Below, piece by piece: positions 19,101 through 30,165 of a DNA stretch of 64,000 nucleotides. The position numbers and the translations under genes are program-made. The stretch's first letter is position 1. Each line of letters opens with the position of its first letter. The notes beneath the pieces were generated by a model. It saw nothing but the letters and a program-made list of their open reading frames with translations, did not search any database and was not told the DNA's origin. The stretch is from positions 349,001 through 413,000 of the forward strand of contig JAPFBL010000229.1 of NCBI GenBank assembly GCA_026182355.1, in the 5' to 3' direction. The stretch is from Hermatobates lingyangjiaoensis. Taxonomy: Eukaryota; Arthropoda; Insecta; Hemiptera; Hermatobatidae.

Positions 19101-20269
19101 GGTACCCTTGGGGCTCCGTTCGCAAAAACACCTTGGATTGGGGCTGGGATAAGAGGAGAGGATTAGGATAAGTTTGAAGAATGTGAAACGAAGGTAGTCA
19201 GGCCTAGCCCCTTGTCACCTTCTCCTCCTCTTTCGTTTGTGCCTGAATATAGGAGGTAACAGGTTAACCTCACGAAGGCCGAAAATTGGAGTTGAGTTCT
19301 AGAAGCTATTAGAGGCGCATAATCACTCCATTACTACCTCCAGAAAGGATTTATTCTGGCATCTGATCTTCATGAAGGGGAATAATAAACTATTTATGTG
19401 GCAATAAGAAAATGAGCATTCGTGTTAGAGTCAGATCGAAGCAGTATTACTGTTGCAAGCAAAGTATAATAAATAAACTGAATTGAATAAATAAAGAACC
19501 GATCTAGTGACAGAGAAGGGGGCAGATTCTAGTTGGCTCTACTACTTGTTCTACCTATTATCTTTGACTTCACACGAGAGCCCATTCAATTTTCTGCATT
19601 CCACACTTTGATTGGACCATTGTACTCTTTTTTTCTCTGTTGTGTTAGATTATTGTGACATTATTGCCATTGTTGACACCGGTAATTCCATATTGTTGAC
19701 CATCGACTTCTGAAGTTATCTATTTGTTTAAATAATGTCTGATCAACTACAAGCACGAGTTCTTGTAACGGTAAAAATAAAAAAAAAATATCAATATCAA
19801 AAAATGAAAATATGATTGCAGGTATTAAATAGTAATATCGTAGGAAGAATATAACTGAAAAACTGAAGAAATCAAAGAGATGACACAAGGGTCACTACTG
19901 AGCCTAGGTTTTATATTGAAAGAATTTACTTTTATCATCCAAAAGACATGATATACTAAACAATTGTCAAGATCGGAAACTATTTGTCGGTACTTTGACT
20001 TGACTAAGTTGTTGGGGACTCACCCGCAAGATAGGAATAGGACGCCGTGATGGTTTAGGAGTCGTTTATTTCGCTGGAAGGAAGTTGAGTTCTAATTTCT
20101 AAACACACATTCCTTTGTGGTGTCTAGATGTTTTATAATTGAGTGGAAATAAGATTAATAAATGTTGATATTGGTGTACTTATTAGAATAAAACTAGCGA
20201 AAAATTGCAAGAGTAGTTTAATGATTAACTTGTTGGCAGTTGCTGCCAGATTCCCAGATCATAACTGCC
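19101..20269. other. Unassigned, GC-richer at first
   Basis: 19101-19500 is GC-richer and ends in AATAAATAAA-like sequence (19465-19500), which looks like a retrotransposon 3' end, but no coding motif supports it. Nothing recognised after that. Confidence 0.35.
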
Positions 20270-20420
20270 CTGACCCTAGGCTAGTCGCCTCGGTAGATTA
20301 GTTAACTCCCAAGTTTGTTGGCCTCACACAGTGAGGCGCAGGTTCGATCTTCTTAGTCTTTGGCTGTTTATGTTGGGTTGGAGGCCCTGTACTATGAGTA
20401 CTACTGCCTCTTGTACCTTC
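20270..20420 (+). repeat. tRNA-like SINE head, third type
   Basis: TAGATTAGTTAACTCC (A-box-like, about 20295) and GGTTCGATCTT (B-box-like, 20341-20351) are spaced as in a tRNA, within a 75-nt region that does not fold into a full cloverleaf. Probably a SINE head; its body up to about 20420 matches nothing else here. Confidence 0.4.
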
Positions 20421-21399
20421 TTTTTTATGTGAAGCTAGAAAAAAATGGTTCATCCTGAGTTACTTATTAGAGTCACCATTCACTTATTTTTTAAAGATTG
20501 ATACTCTAAATAACCTTGAATATGGAATATTTAGACCTCCCGAAGTAGAATCACCTAATTGTTCTTTTAATGTCTACAAAAAGTGTCTACTGTCAGTCTG
20601 TTAGTTTGCTTTGTTAAGGACTTCATTCAGGATTGGCATACACCCAACGTACTGGAAGTAATCGTAATATAAAAAAACTGATTGGCAATCAATTAAGTTT
20701 TGATTTTAATCATGTAGACGTATTATAAACACCTATGGTAAAGAAAGTATTTCCAAACTCATGGATACTCAATTTTACGATTTCAATTGTTTTCTTGTGA
20801 CTACAATCTCAAAAACTTACTTGGAATTATTGATCTAGAACAATCTAACATGTTATTATCAAACTGAGTCCCTGAGGCTCATTGAACTCGTGCGGTCCGT
20901 GACCGTATCTGCCTTTGTAATTCTTTTTTTGGTTTCTAAAATCAACTGTAGATTTTATTCTTTGATCAACTTTATAATTATCCTTAAAATAGTATTTGTC
21001 ACTTCTATTAGTTTTAAGTACGATACTTTAATAATATTTACTTTGTAACATATATAATATACAACCATAGTAGTAAAAATAATCTTAAATTAGCAGAGCC
21101 AAAAATATAGTGAATATAGTGATCTATATAAGACACTCAAACGGCTGAATATTAATTGTGTGAACTTAACCAATGTATCGAATTTAATCTTTCATCTAAA
21201 GAGACTCCAACGTTTTTGCAATTTTTTTAGAGTCTCAGTTTAGTATTTTAATGAAGAAATTTTGAAATCTATCTTCTCTCTTTTTAAGAAAGGTACAAAG
21301 GCTGTTTAAACTGGAATAATATTCATTCTGGTTTACTCATCTTTCACCAATTTGGAGAGCATGTCCAGTAAGTGCAAAGCCAGAAGAAACATCCTTCTT
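20421..21399. other. Unassigned AT-rich DNA
   Basis: No gene or element recognised. Confidence 0.4.
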
Positions 21400-21790
21400 C
21401 TCATAATAAAAAGGTTATCAGCATATCATTGCGTGGAATAACTTCGAATATCAATAGCATTCAGTAGTTATCCACAAATAACAACCACCACCGCTGGGGA
21501 GATAGCATACCGACCTGAGGACATCCTTTACTGGTCACAATTTCAGTTCTGGTTGATCCTATACTTCCAATAATTATCCTTCGTTGCGTTGTTGTAATCC
21601 ATTCTGTACTTTCTGGATTAATACATCTAAATATTAGTTCTAATACAATGGATTCGAAGACATGCAATTAAAAGCTACTTCAATGTCCAAGATTGATCCC
21701 TTTAAGACATAAAGGGTATTGTATTTTGTTCATCAAAATTTCAAGAATTGATTATGTTGATTAGCCCTTCTGGAAAGTAAGTTGCCCTTT
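21400..21790 (-). pseudogene. Non-LTR reverse transcriptase fragment
   Basis: Minus-strand remnant with RT motifs in order. QLTFQKG-x-ST lies near 21770 (cf. QxAYxxGRST), LDIEVAFN near 21690 (motif A, usually LDIEGAFD), and KGCPQVGMLSPQ near 21520 (motif B, GCPQGGVLSPLLW), followed by a decayed region where YADD should be. Several stops and frameshifts; motif A has Asn in place of the second Asp. A Jockey/I-type ORF2 fragment. Confidence 0.75.
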
Positions 21791-23950
21791 GTAAAAAAAA
21801 CACCTATGTCCCAAATAATCACTTGTTTCTAAAGATAAAATCTTTGCATCTGTTCTTCGAGAGCCACCCAGACCTCGAAGTATATCACATTTCAGTATAG
21901 TATTCATATCTAGTTGTAATTAAAGCCCCACTAATTCGTCAGGTAGTAATATGCTCTGATTCCTAGCAACCAATTCATCTTTTTCAGTTACTGAAATAAG
22001 ATTGTTTACCTTCTTTGTTTAAGTTTGTTAATGTTATTAATTTTTACACGCTTGTGCAGGGAGATTAATTGTGTTTTATATTCACACTAGCAGATGTGCT
22101 CATCTTTGACGGGTATTTTATAAAAATTCAGAGATGATTCCTGGTATTCCAAAATATTATTAGAAATGTTAGAATAATATAAAATATCATTATTAGTACA
22201 GCCTATACTATCATTAGATCTGGAATTCGTTTTACGTTTTGCAGCTTTAGATACTGAGCTCAAATTTGATTTTATTCTAGGCATACTTCTTATTTAGTAC
22301 GCAGATGGATAGGAGTCACTTTTTTAAAGCGAGCAAATTATGATAAACGCAAAATCAACTAACAGTACTATTTGTATTTTGAAAATCAAAATGTCTATGA
22401 AGCTATCTCAAACACAGCCTAAAAGTCCATAACTTCGCTTTTACTTTGATTTTACAATCCATTCAAATTTTAGGTTTTAAATTAGACATACACAAATCTA
22501 CTGTCAAAGTTTCAGCTCGCTATGACTTAAGTGGCTGAATTTACTTGTGACAAAATTTTTCGACAAGCAAAGAGAAATTTTTTCAAGGGTGGATTCGGTT
22601 TCTCTGAAGTATAAAACGTGAAGATAACTTGAAATGGGTCAGTTCTAAGCAACGAACAGACAAAACCATTTTTTTGTTTATATAGATTTTAATCGTTTAT
22701 CCTCAATAATTCTTGTGATTATATTTTTGGTAAATAATGTGATATGGATGATGCAGTAAATAGAGTAAAAAAAAACAAAAAAACACTGCACTCTTTGAGA
22801 CCCATAAATTTACAGATATAGACACTCTGGAAGGGACAACCATTCTCTTGGAAATCTGATGCCATCTACCAAGATACATATCTTGTTTACCCAACAGAAC
22901 GACTTATACACTCTGACCGTGGTGGAATTTATCCCCTATAATGTGGCCCCTGCCAGACCCAGAACCTATAGACAACTTATGAAGTTCTTGGTACCCAGAC
23001 CCACTAGAATGCTAGCTTCTTCATTTCTCAAAGTTGACTCTGCGTCTATCCTAGACTAAACTTTATCTTTACAAGAGTCAAATTTAGTTAAGGTACGATA
23101 ATAAATCATCAACTTGAATGACAAGATATGGAAACTAAAAAGAAGGAAGTTTATTTTGATTGAAGAGGCTTCAAGTCAGAGAAGGTTATAATAAGAAATG
23201 ATTAGAGGCGGGAGCGTCCTTGTAGGGTTTGTGAGTGCTGGAGGAGTGGGGGTAGCAAAGAAGGCGTGGTCTGAGCTATCTAGCGTCAGTTTCAGCTGGA
23301 CCGTCCAAGTGGCGATAAGCTGGCACTCTGCTCCAAGTGGTTTGAATTTAACATCTAACTCAACGTTTAACATCCTCAGTCCACTTGTGAAAGACCGGCT
23401 TCTCAGCGTCTTATTCAACAAATCCATCTAATTCAACTTAAAGGACACTTACCTGTAAGTCAATTTTATCTATATAGTTTATGAATTAACAGAATAATAT
23501 TATTGATTTTTATTTATAGTTTTTTTTATTTCAACAATTCTATTAAATATTCTTATGTATTATGAACTCTACGCTTCCTAAGGGTCTTTTCAGTTTGAAC
23601 CTTTTCATACATACAGTTATTCCAATTCAAGGACTCTCCCCAACCTTTGATATAGAAGAACACATAATCTGTTTATAGGTAAACAACAGTCCCACAAAGT
23701 CAACTTTTGCGTTGACCTTGGAAAGTAAAACATTATATAACTTATATTTGATGTTAAATATATCCCAATGTCAAAGTATTAATTAATTATTCATTCAATC
23801 AACTTTGGCATTTACGGAATAAAATAGAAGAATCGTTAGACCCACTAGTGTATTTATCAACCGAGCGTGTGGATAAAAAAAACGATAAATTGAAAAAACT
23901 CAAGAATATTAATCCGTTTAGAAATGGCTCTTATGTATTTTAATATAAAT
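21791..23950. other. Unassigned DNA with two minor open frames
   Basis: 22087-22284 (minus, 65 codons, starting MPRIKSNLSSVSKAAKRK) is basic but unmatched. 23176-23427 (minus, 83 codons, MDLLNKTLRSRSF...) lies in a GC-richer patch that is open on both strands. An acceptor-like TTGACTTACAG sits just upstream of it on the minus strand, but a stop directly precedes the ATG. I cannot support either as a gene. Confidence 0.35.
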
Positions 23951-24202
23951 GATCAAACCACAATATGAAAGAAAAAAAAAACCGAATAAGATCTTTCAAC
24001 CGTAAGCTGTCTTCATCAGAGTCAAAAACCCAACAAACACAACAAACAGAGCGAAAAACCCAACTCAAAAATCCAGTTGGGCTTTGGACTCTGACGAAGA
24101 CCGCTTGTTGCGGTTGAAAGATCTTAGTCCTTTTTTTCCCCTTTCATATTGTAGTTTGATCATTTATTGTTGTTTCACATGTTTATTGCGAAGTGTTTTA
24201 AT
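23951..24202. mobile_element. Inverted pLTR pair, family B
   Basis: Left arm reverse complement of right arm (GATCAAACCACAATATGAAA against TTTCATATTGTAGTTTGATC), joined by CCCAAC/GTTGGG-type sequence. Left ribozyme decayed; right one intact. The outer end meets TA-rich sequence. Confidence 0.78.
24087..24129 (+). ncRNA. Hammerhead ribozyme, family B
   Basis: GACT/AGTC stem I, core CTGACGA (24091-24097), extra A, stem II GACCGC/GCGGTT, GAAA (24116-24119), stem III AGATCT, cleavage base T24125. Confidence 0.72.
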
Positions 24203-24655
24203 ATATATACAATTAAACATTACGCAAAACGGTACCCTCGAAAATATAAGTAAGTGTTTTGTTCTGTATTTTTTTTACAAAGTCCGTTTGTATGTCCAGT
24301 TTGGATCGTATTTCCGTTTTATTGTGAATATATCTTATTCTAATCTCTTAATCTTCTTTAAACATGTTGAATTGACATATGCAGTAGCCTCTGCCTCTGC
24401 CTCGTATAATTTCGACTTTTTTACTCACTGTCTCAAATTTTCTGATTATTCTTCTTTCATTTTGGGGTAATTATCAAATTAACTTTGCCAGGGACATTTG
24501 AACTTTATATAATAAAAATTGTATATATAATAAAAAAAATACTTGCAAATTCAAATAAGAATTAAGGAATTAATAATGTTCCACCTTTCTTTGTTTAAAA
24601 ATTTCTATTTTACATATTATTATATTATCTATGCTTTATGTATACATATATATGC
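24203..24655. other. Decayed pLTR tails, otherwise unassigned
   Basis: 24280-24330 resembles the family-K tail (GTCCGTTT...GGATCGTATTTCC). 24462-24510 (TTTTGGGGTAA...TTAACTTTGCCAGGGA) recurs at about 58680-58730. No gene. Confidence 0.4.
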
Positions 24656-24784
24656 ACTGAAGACTGAAGAGTAGGCTTCAGCTACTCAAAGGGACTACTT
24701 CTGCCCGACGACGGCGAATGTCGAAATATCGTAGTGAGTCTTTTGTGTGTGTTTTGATCTGTTTTTTTCTTTCTTTTGTGAACT
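24656..24784 (+). mobile_element. Solo pLTR, family G
   Basis: GCTTCAGCTACTCAAAG, then CCGACGA-C-GGCGAATGTC-GAAA-TATC-GTAGTGAG and TTTTGTGTGTG, ending in (TA)n. The first core box reads CCGACGA, with U4 changed to C, as in the copy at 52357. Stem II is GGC/GTC. Confidence 0.6.
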
Positions 24785-24814
24785 TTATATATATATATAT
24801 ATATAATATGTATA

Positions 24815-24930
24815 AACTATATTGACACAAAGAACACTCAGATATGAAACATAAACTCACTACTATATTTCGATGTACTCGTCATCAGGAAGATAGAAGC
24901 GAGTCGTTCCGCAGGCAGACAACGACTTAC
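24815..24930 (-). mobile_element. Solo pLTR, family D
   Basis: Minus-strand copy: CAGGCAGACAACGACT (inner side), the hammerhead core, then tail through CTGAGTGTTCTTTGTGTCAA to TA-rich sequence. Other copies at 55243, 58492, 59055 and 63677. Confidence 0.7.
24858..24896 (-). ncRNA. Hammerhead-like core, family D
   Basis: Core CTGATGA (24882-24888), extra C, short stem II (GA/TC), GAAA, self-complementary stem III ATAT, cleavage base A, then GTAGTGAG. Both boxes are consensus but stem II is only about 2 bp. Confidence 0.52.
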
Positions 24931-24956
24931 ATATTGTATATCTAATATATATATAT

Positions 24957-25152
24957 GACTTTAAATTACACAAAGCACGACACAGTAAAAGGAATAAAAA
25001 TCACACTTACTGAATTCTCAATATACGAGTATCAGGTGTTGACTAGAAGAGAGGACGAACAACAGTTCGAAATTTGAGAATTCAGTAAGTGTGCTTCTTA
25101 TTCCTTGTGTCGTGCTTTGTGTAATTTAAAGTTTTATAGTCCATGTAGTCCG
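24957..25152. mobile_element. Inverted pLTR pair, family H
   Basis: Arms CTTACTGAATTCTCAA and TTGAGAATTCAGTAAG are perfect inverted copies. The right arm has GAGGACGAACAACAGTTCGAAA: stem II GAAC/GTTC and GAAA remain while the first box is damaged. Related copy at 57849-58000. Confidence 0.6.
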
Positions 25153-26218
25153 TTTATTCAATTTAGTATATACATATGTACAGTATTTTACTTCATCGAG
25201 GTTTGGTCCAGTGTTAGACAGTCCTCAGAAAATAAATTAGACCAACGTTTAATCTGCATTTCTAGACATCTTCAGAGCTAAATCAATAAAGAAGTAATTA
25301 CCATAACATGGAAACAAAAATGTAGTTAATTATTTATTTCAAGCTGAACGAGACCTCAATAAAGTAAAATAGTGTAGTATATACGAGTATGTGGTCGAGA
25401 AAAGAAACTTTGATGTATACTTAAACCGAGACCAAAGTATTGATGTACTTCTCAAGATATGAACATCTGTATCTACTGACAACGGGTGTGGAAAGGTTGA
25501 AGTAAGCTGTTGGTGTCTTCCTTGTATTGCCTCTATTCTGAAGTGAACATTTGAAGTAGAACGTCTAAAACACACTATGAAGTTCAGAAATGAGACTTAA
25601 GATCTTTCGACCTAACAACTCTTCCTCCGTAGAATCATACATTCATTGTGTGACTAGGATTAAAGAGAACCAGTTACTTAGTCAAAAGATCTTAGTCATT
25701 GGGTATATATAAATATTATTGTAATTTAGGAAAAGACCTTCCTTTAGAGACATATTGTTGAATAGAACGCCGTAGTTTGTGATTTTTCATTTTACCTTTT
25801 CATATCTCAAATGAAATGGTCCATAGGAAATTAGATAAAAATTAATAACCAAAATTTCGTGAATACCAAATCTCAATTAGAAAATTTTCTTCCTCATTTT
25901 ACTAGTTTAGGGATCTTGTTTAATTTTCAGAGAGGAACTGAATCTACACAATAAATATGATAGAACGAGACTTTTTTTGGTAAATTTTTATGTAAAATAG
26001 GTAATTGTAGAGGAAAGAAAATGAGCAAAAGATTAAATCAAATTTTTTTTCATGTTTATTTACAAATATACAACTACGCATATTCTACGTAACAGGCATA
26101 TGTAGTAATAGAGTACACTATAACATCGATGCACATGAGCAAAGAATGAAACCCACTGGTTCAACTTTTACTTTGTTTTTTTTTTGTTTTAGTATATTAT
26201 TGTAATAGTAGATCCCTG
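25153..26218. other. Mostly unassigned, two decayed hammerheads
   Basis: Minus strand at about 25228-25285: CTGAAGA-T-GTCTAGAAATGCAGAT then TAAACGTTGG, so G12 is changed. Minus strand at about 25594-25640: GGAGGA-A-GA...GTC-GAAA-GATCTTAAGTC, related to family B with a damaged first box. The rest is unrecognised. Confidence 0.4.
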
Positions 26219-26650
26219 GGCCATTCTCTTTGTGTCGTCTTGGGGGATTCTGGGAAGGTAAGGAGGAAGCAAAGATTCGTACAAATAGATTTGGGTGAGA
26301 GGAAAGGTTGTTGTGAAATGTCTTATAACGATCAGAGGCTAAGTTTTAGGTTTAGGTCTTTATGAAGGGTGTAGTTTTTGACGTAATAAGGAGCATTTGT
26401 GATAGTGCGGAGGATTCTGGATTGCAAAAGCCAAATTAAACGAGAATACATTGTGTACGACTGGAGGAATAAATTTTAATAAAACTGGTTTACAGATGTC
26501 CTATCGCTGTGTATTATATTTCTTGTAAGATGGGTCACTACGATTCTTGTGAGGAAGGGTTATCCGATTGATTATGGTCTTACTTATGGATTTCATAGTA
26601 TGGTTTATGGATTGAATTTTGAATTTCTTGAAATATTCATTATGTAAACA
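26219..26650 (-). pseudogene. Jockey-type non-LTR retrotransposon C-terminus
   Basis: Third copy of this kind. Minus-strand phrases LLQSRILRTITNAPYYVKNY and TLHKDLNLK, then after a frameshift RYKTFHNNLSSHPNLFVR and NPPRR. The N-A-P-x-Y-V-x-N...H-x-D-L and F-H...L-x-x-H-x-N pattern is typical of Jockey ORF2 ends. It differs enough from the 9 and 14 kb copies to be another subfamily. Confidence 0.75.
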
Positions 26651-27390
26651 TATGGAGAAATACCACAATAAATATACGTGGCTTTATAATCATTGAAATT
26701 GACACAAAAACAATGGAAAATGGAAAAGTTAAAAAAAAAGCCTTTCGAAGTAGCTGGTTGTCAAAAAATTTTCAGTTTTCGTAGTGATTTTTTTTTAATC
26801 TATATATAAATATTTAACTTATTTTTTACCATCTTATACCGGTGAAGAACTGTTGTTCTAAACGTCCTTCGCAGTAAGGCTTTTGATAGTGATGATCAAC
26901 GCAGTATCAAATAAAAAGAGCAGTATAAATTCTAAGGTCCTTTCCATTGCTCCTTGTCAATAACAGTTCTTTGACAGGGAGCGACTGAAAGCCCTTCGAA
27001 CGTTTTTATTTTTTCATTTGGAAAAGAAGAACACACATATAAACACTGCCAAAGACTCATATAACATTTCAACATATGTCGTCATCAGGAAGAGATGCCC
27101 TGGTTGAAAATGCTAAGTTTTCACTCAAAGCGTTCTTGTTAATGCTGAGAGTTTTGTTTAAATTATTTCCTAAGCATATTGATTTTTATTTTTTTAAGTT
27201 TCTATTATTTATATTTTCTCAGTTTTTTCAGTTTCACTTATTATTTCTCAGCTCTTCTCTTATCCCTAGTTTATTTTTCTTACTTGACGTGAACCTGTAA
27301 GTGTTTTCATATCTTTACTCTGTGTCTATAGTTTACTGTGAAACGTTTGTTGTCCTTTGTGGTTCATTTTCCTGCTGATAATAAGTGTAT
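26651..27390. other. Unassigned with hairpins and a decayed hammerhead
   Basis: 26945-26985 folds (GCTCCTTGTCA against TGACAGGGAGC). Minus strand at about 27050-27095 reads CTGATGA-C-GACATATGTTGAAATG, a family D/G-like core with collapsed stem II. 27330-27390 is a family-E tail ending in TA. Confidence 0.4.
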
Positions 27391-27521
27391 ATATATATGT
27401 AAAAGTTGGGCGCAGTCCTTCTTCAATGCATGCTTTTAAAAACTGGATGTCTGGATGTAATTTGGAAAAATATAAGACGAAATTGAACCAAGTGGAAACA
27501 GACATCCAGTTTTTAAAAGCA

Positions 27522-27525
<4 letters not shown>
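27391..27525. mobile_element. PLE N-terminal fold-back fragment
   Basis: 27428-27453 and 27499-27525 are inverted copies (GCATGCTTTTAAAAACTGGA). The plus strand encodes LEKYKTKLNQVETDIQFLKA then C, and the minus strand FLKACIEEGLRPTFT followed by Tyr-Ile repeats from (TA)n. Both resemble the PLE N-terminus (KL-x-x-VE-x-x-I-x-FL-x-x-C...GL-x-P-x-x-T). The break into (TA)n after CCAACTTTTACA matches that at 17190. Confidence 0.55.

Positions 27526-27559
<34 letters not shown>
27520..27559. repeat. (TA)n microsatellite
   Basis: About 20 TA units between the N-terminal fold-back and the left pLTR of the main PLE. Confidence 0.95.
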
Positions 27560-27561
<2 letters not shown>

Positions 27562-27770
27562 AATTAAAATAAGCAGTGACACATAAACAGAAACACAACA
27601 AAGACTCACTTTTCAATATTTCGACCGTAATGGCGGTCGTCCTCAGGAGAAGAAGTGAATTGACGGAGGGACGACAGTCAACTGAAGAACTCACTGGGTG
27701 AGGGCTAAAGCAGTGCTGCCGCAAAGGAGACAAATAAAAAAGGAACTAGGAAGTCGAGAGCAAAAATAAA
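27560..27770 (-). repeat. Left pseudo-LTR of the PLE (inverted), family C
   Basis: Reverse complement of 30165-30370 with very few differences. It includes CAGCACTGCTTTAGCC, the ribozyme and TAAGCAGTGACACATAAAC. It lacks the outermost 40 bp (ATAAACGAAAAACGGTCCG) present at the right end and in the 58305 copy. Confidence 0.9.
27609..27652 (-). ncRNA. Hammerhead ribozyme in left pLTR, family C
   Basis: Core CTGAGGA (27640-27646), extra C, stem II 5 bp (GACCG/CGGTC, loop CCATTA on the minus strand), GAAA, self-complementary stem III ATAT, cleavage base T, then stem I 3' strand GAAAAG against CTTCTC. N7 is G, allowed at this variable position. Confidence 0.72.
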
Positions 27771-28640
27771 AAAAAAAAAAAAAACCTTCCTCACGTAGGT
27801 TGACGGTCCATGAGGAAAGTGTACTCTCTAAGGGACTCACTTTTTCTCCTGTACCTAAAGTTAACCACGTCAAGCTTCTCGAGGATGTTCAAATGTTTTG
27901 CCGATCGCTCCGATGGCAATATTTTTGGAAGTCCTCTGCCAGTAGCAATGAAGGTGTCATTTCTAAACTCCATTCTTCTCTGAAACAGTTTAAACCTCTC
28001 TCTTCTTATGAACCCCCCTCCCTCCCTGCTTCCCACCCACTCGAACTCTTCATTACTTCATTACTTCAAAAAATTTCAAACCCTACTTTTTTGAACTCCT
28101 TAAATCCTAATGACAACCTGTCTCCTCCTGAGCGAAGGGCTATTCATGAGCTGAGAAGCGACAACAATCTCATGATTATGCCTGCCGATAAAGGTTCTTC
28201 TGTTGTTCTCATGAATTACGACGACTATTGTCGTGAGGCTGTGAGACAACTCAATGACCAGCTTTATTACCTTCCTTTATCATCTGACCCCACTCCTTCT
28301 TATAAACACTCCTTAACCCAACTTCTGGAGAGCTCTTCTTTCCGTGAGGGGCTCTCCAAAGAAGATGTAGCCGTTCTTGTCCCTTCTAATCCACGTTGTC
28401 CTAAATTTTACTTACTCCCTAAAATTCACAAATCTTTTGAGATGCCTTTTACTCCGCCCCCCGGGAGGCCAATAGTTTCTAGCTATGGTTCTCTCACGGA
28501 AAGGGTTTCTGCGTTCGTTGATGCCTTCTTGCAGCCTATTGTAAGAATGCAGCCTTCTTACTGCAGAGACTCCTTTCATTTCCTTGATTTACTGAAAAAC
28601 CTCTCCATTCCTGAGACGCTTGACTTCCCCTTGTCATGGT
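27770..28640 (+). pseudogene. PLE protein, N-terminal and RT fingers part
   Basis: Open from a TAA at 27767 with no ATG near the start, so the true N-terminus is absent. Counting residues from 27800: SVLSKGLTFSPVP (8-19) and PADKGSSVVLMNYDDY (128-143), then FYLLPKIHK and GRPIVSSYGSLTERVSAFVD, all hallmark PLE motifs preceding RT motif A. Near 28630 the frame shifts (reads DFPLSWSRWM then stop) and the RT continues in another phase from 28636. It would act with the downstream part as one polypeptide in target-primed reverse transcription. Confidence 0.88.
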
Positions 28641-29997
28641 CACGATGGATGTGAAGTCGTTATACACTGTCATTGACCATGATGAGGGTTTGGAGGCTTT
28701 ACGCTATTTTCTTAATCACAGACCCCTACCTCATTCTCCCTCTACCGATTTCCTTGTCAAACTGGCTGACTTTGTTTTGGGGCATAATTACTTTCAATTC
28801 GAAGGTAAGTTTTATCTTCAAACCAGAGGTACCGCCATGGGGACGAGGATGGCTCCTTCTTTTGCCAATTTATTTATGGCGAAGCTGGAACAAATGTTCC
28901 TTGCTTCTTGCCCTCTTTCTCCACTATTCTATGTTAGATTTATTGATGACATCTTCCTTGTTTGGCAGCACGGCCAACATCTTTTGGATTCTTTCATCAC
29001 TTCCTTCGAAGCTTTCTCCACCTCTATCTCTTTCACACACCATTCCTCCCCCTACAACATAACTTTCTAAGATGTTGACATCACTCTTAACAGTGGGACC
29101 TTCACGACGTCTGTTCACGTTAAGCCCACCAACGCCCAAAACTACCTCCATTACAAAAGTTGTCATCCTCCTCATATTAAAAAATCTATCCCGCGGTCTC
29201 TTTCAATCCGTCTTCATCGCCTCTGTAATAATATCCAAGATCGGGAAACCAATCTTCAAAAACTTAAATGCAAATTCACTCAGCGTGGTTATCCCCCCAA
29301 TTTAATCAATAGCCGAATCATCCCTGCCAATGTCAACTTTTCCACTAATAACAGAAGAGACCCCACTACTACTGCTTCGCTTCTTACAAATTATTTCCCT
29401 GGTGTCCATAAATTAAGAAAATTTATTAAAGAACTTTACCCTATCCTTTCCTCTTCCCCCTCTACCGTTTCAGTTTTTAACCAGTTGCCCCGCATTTCCT
29501 TTAGAAGAGCCCCCAATCTCTCAAATATTTTTTCCCACCGGGCCGGCAAACTTATTCAGAATCCCCAAAGCAGCGGTGGCCTACAACGTTGTGGACGTCG
29601 GAGATGTCTTACCTGTCCCATTGTTGATTCTGGGTCTTCATTTGAGTCTCTAACTAATCTTAATTCTTACCCTATTCACAGTCCTTCCTCCTGTATCTCC
29701 ACTGACTGCGTTTACCTCTTGAAATGCACCCAATGTGATGCTTTTTACGTTGGTTTAGCATCTACGATGCTGAACCTTCGGATGAATAATCACAGGCTTT
29801 CGGTTGGTAAACGCAGCAGTCTCCCTGTCGCCACTCACGCTAATTCCCACCATCTCAGTTTCAATGATTGTTTCACAGTCCAAGTTCTTAAACAAGTCCC
29901 CAGTGATAACAGACAAGTTACTTTAAAAGCTTCTGAGGAAGCCCACATTTGGCTCCTGGGGGCACGCTCGAAACCTGGCTTGAATTTAAATCGTTAG
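28636..29997 (+). pseudogene. PLE reverse transcriptase core and GIY-YIG endonuclease
   Basis: One frame, 453 codons, interrupted only by TAA at 29068-29070 (HHSSPYNITF-stop-DVDITL). RT motif A TMDVKSLYT (3-11), motif B RGTAMGTRMAPSFANLF (64-80) and motif C RFIDDIF (101-107, catalytic DD) are intact. The C-terminal part has CGRRRCLTCP (29590-29620), then VYLLKCTQCDAFYVGLAS and LRMNNHR. These are the Zn-type cysteines and the GIY-YIG nuclease (here VYL...FYVG with the following R and N) of EN+ PLEs. It ends at TAG 29995-29997. Role: nick the target, then reverse-transcribe from it. A single base would create the stop. Confidence 0.92.
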
Positions 29998-29999
29998 TT

Positions 30000-30165
30000 T
30001 TTTATTTATTTATTTATTTTTTAATTTTTTTTTATTATTTATTTATTTTTTTTTTTTATTTATTTTTTTTTAATTTTTTTTTTTATTCTTAATTGTTCTA
30101 TATATTTTCTTTGTTTTTTCTTTTCTTAACCTTAATCTACCTTTCAAAAACATTTTTTTTTTTTT
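30000..30165 (+). repeat. T/ATTT-rich low-complexity tract
   Basis: TTTATTTATTTATTTTTTAA-like sequence between the stop codon and the right pLTR, matching the poly(A) run (27768-27785) at the left junction in inverted sense. Confidence 0.85.

Noticed and set aside
22087..22284. Basic N-terminal-like frame MPRIKSNLSSVSK
   Set aside because: Faintly like the start of proteins preceding Helitron-type helicases, but 65 codons without any helicase motif nearby is too little.
23176..23431. Possible exon open on both strands
   Set aside because: Acceptor-like sequence upstream on the minus strand but a stop immediately before the ATG, no recognised domain, and equal openness on the other strand.
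28673..29062. 129-codon plus frame and 83-codon minus frame over the RT
   Set aside because: Out-of-phase shadows of the reverse transcriptase coding sequence.
29072..29305. Separate 77-codon frame inside the PLE
   Set aside because: Shadow of the PLE frame in another phase; the true frame continues after the TAA at 29068 with PLE-like sequence.
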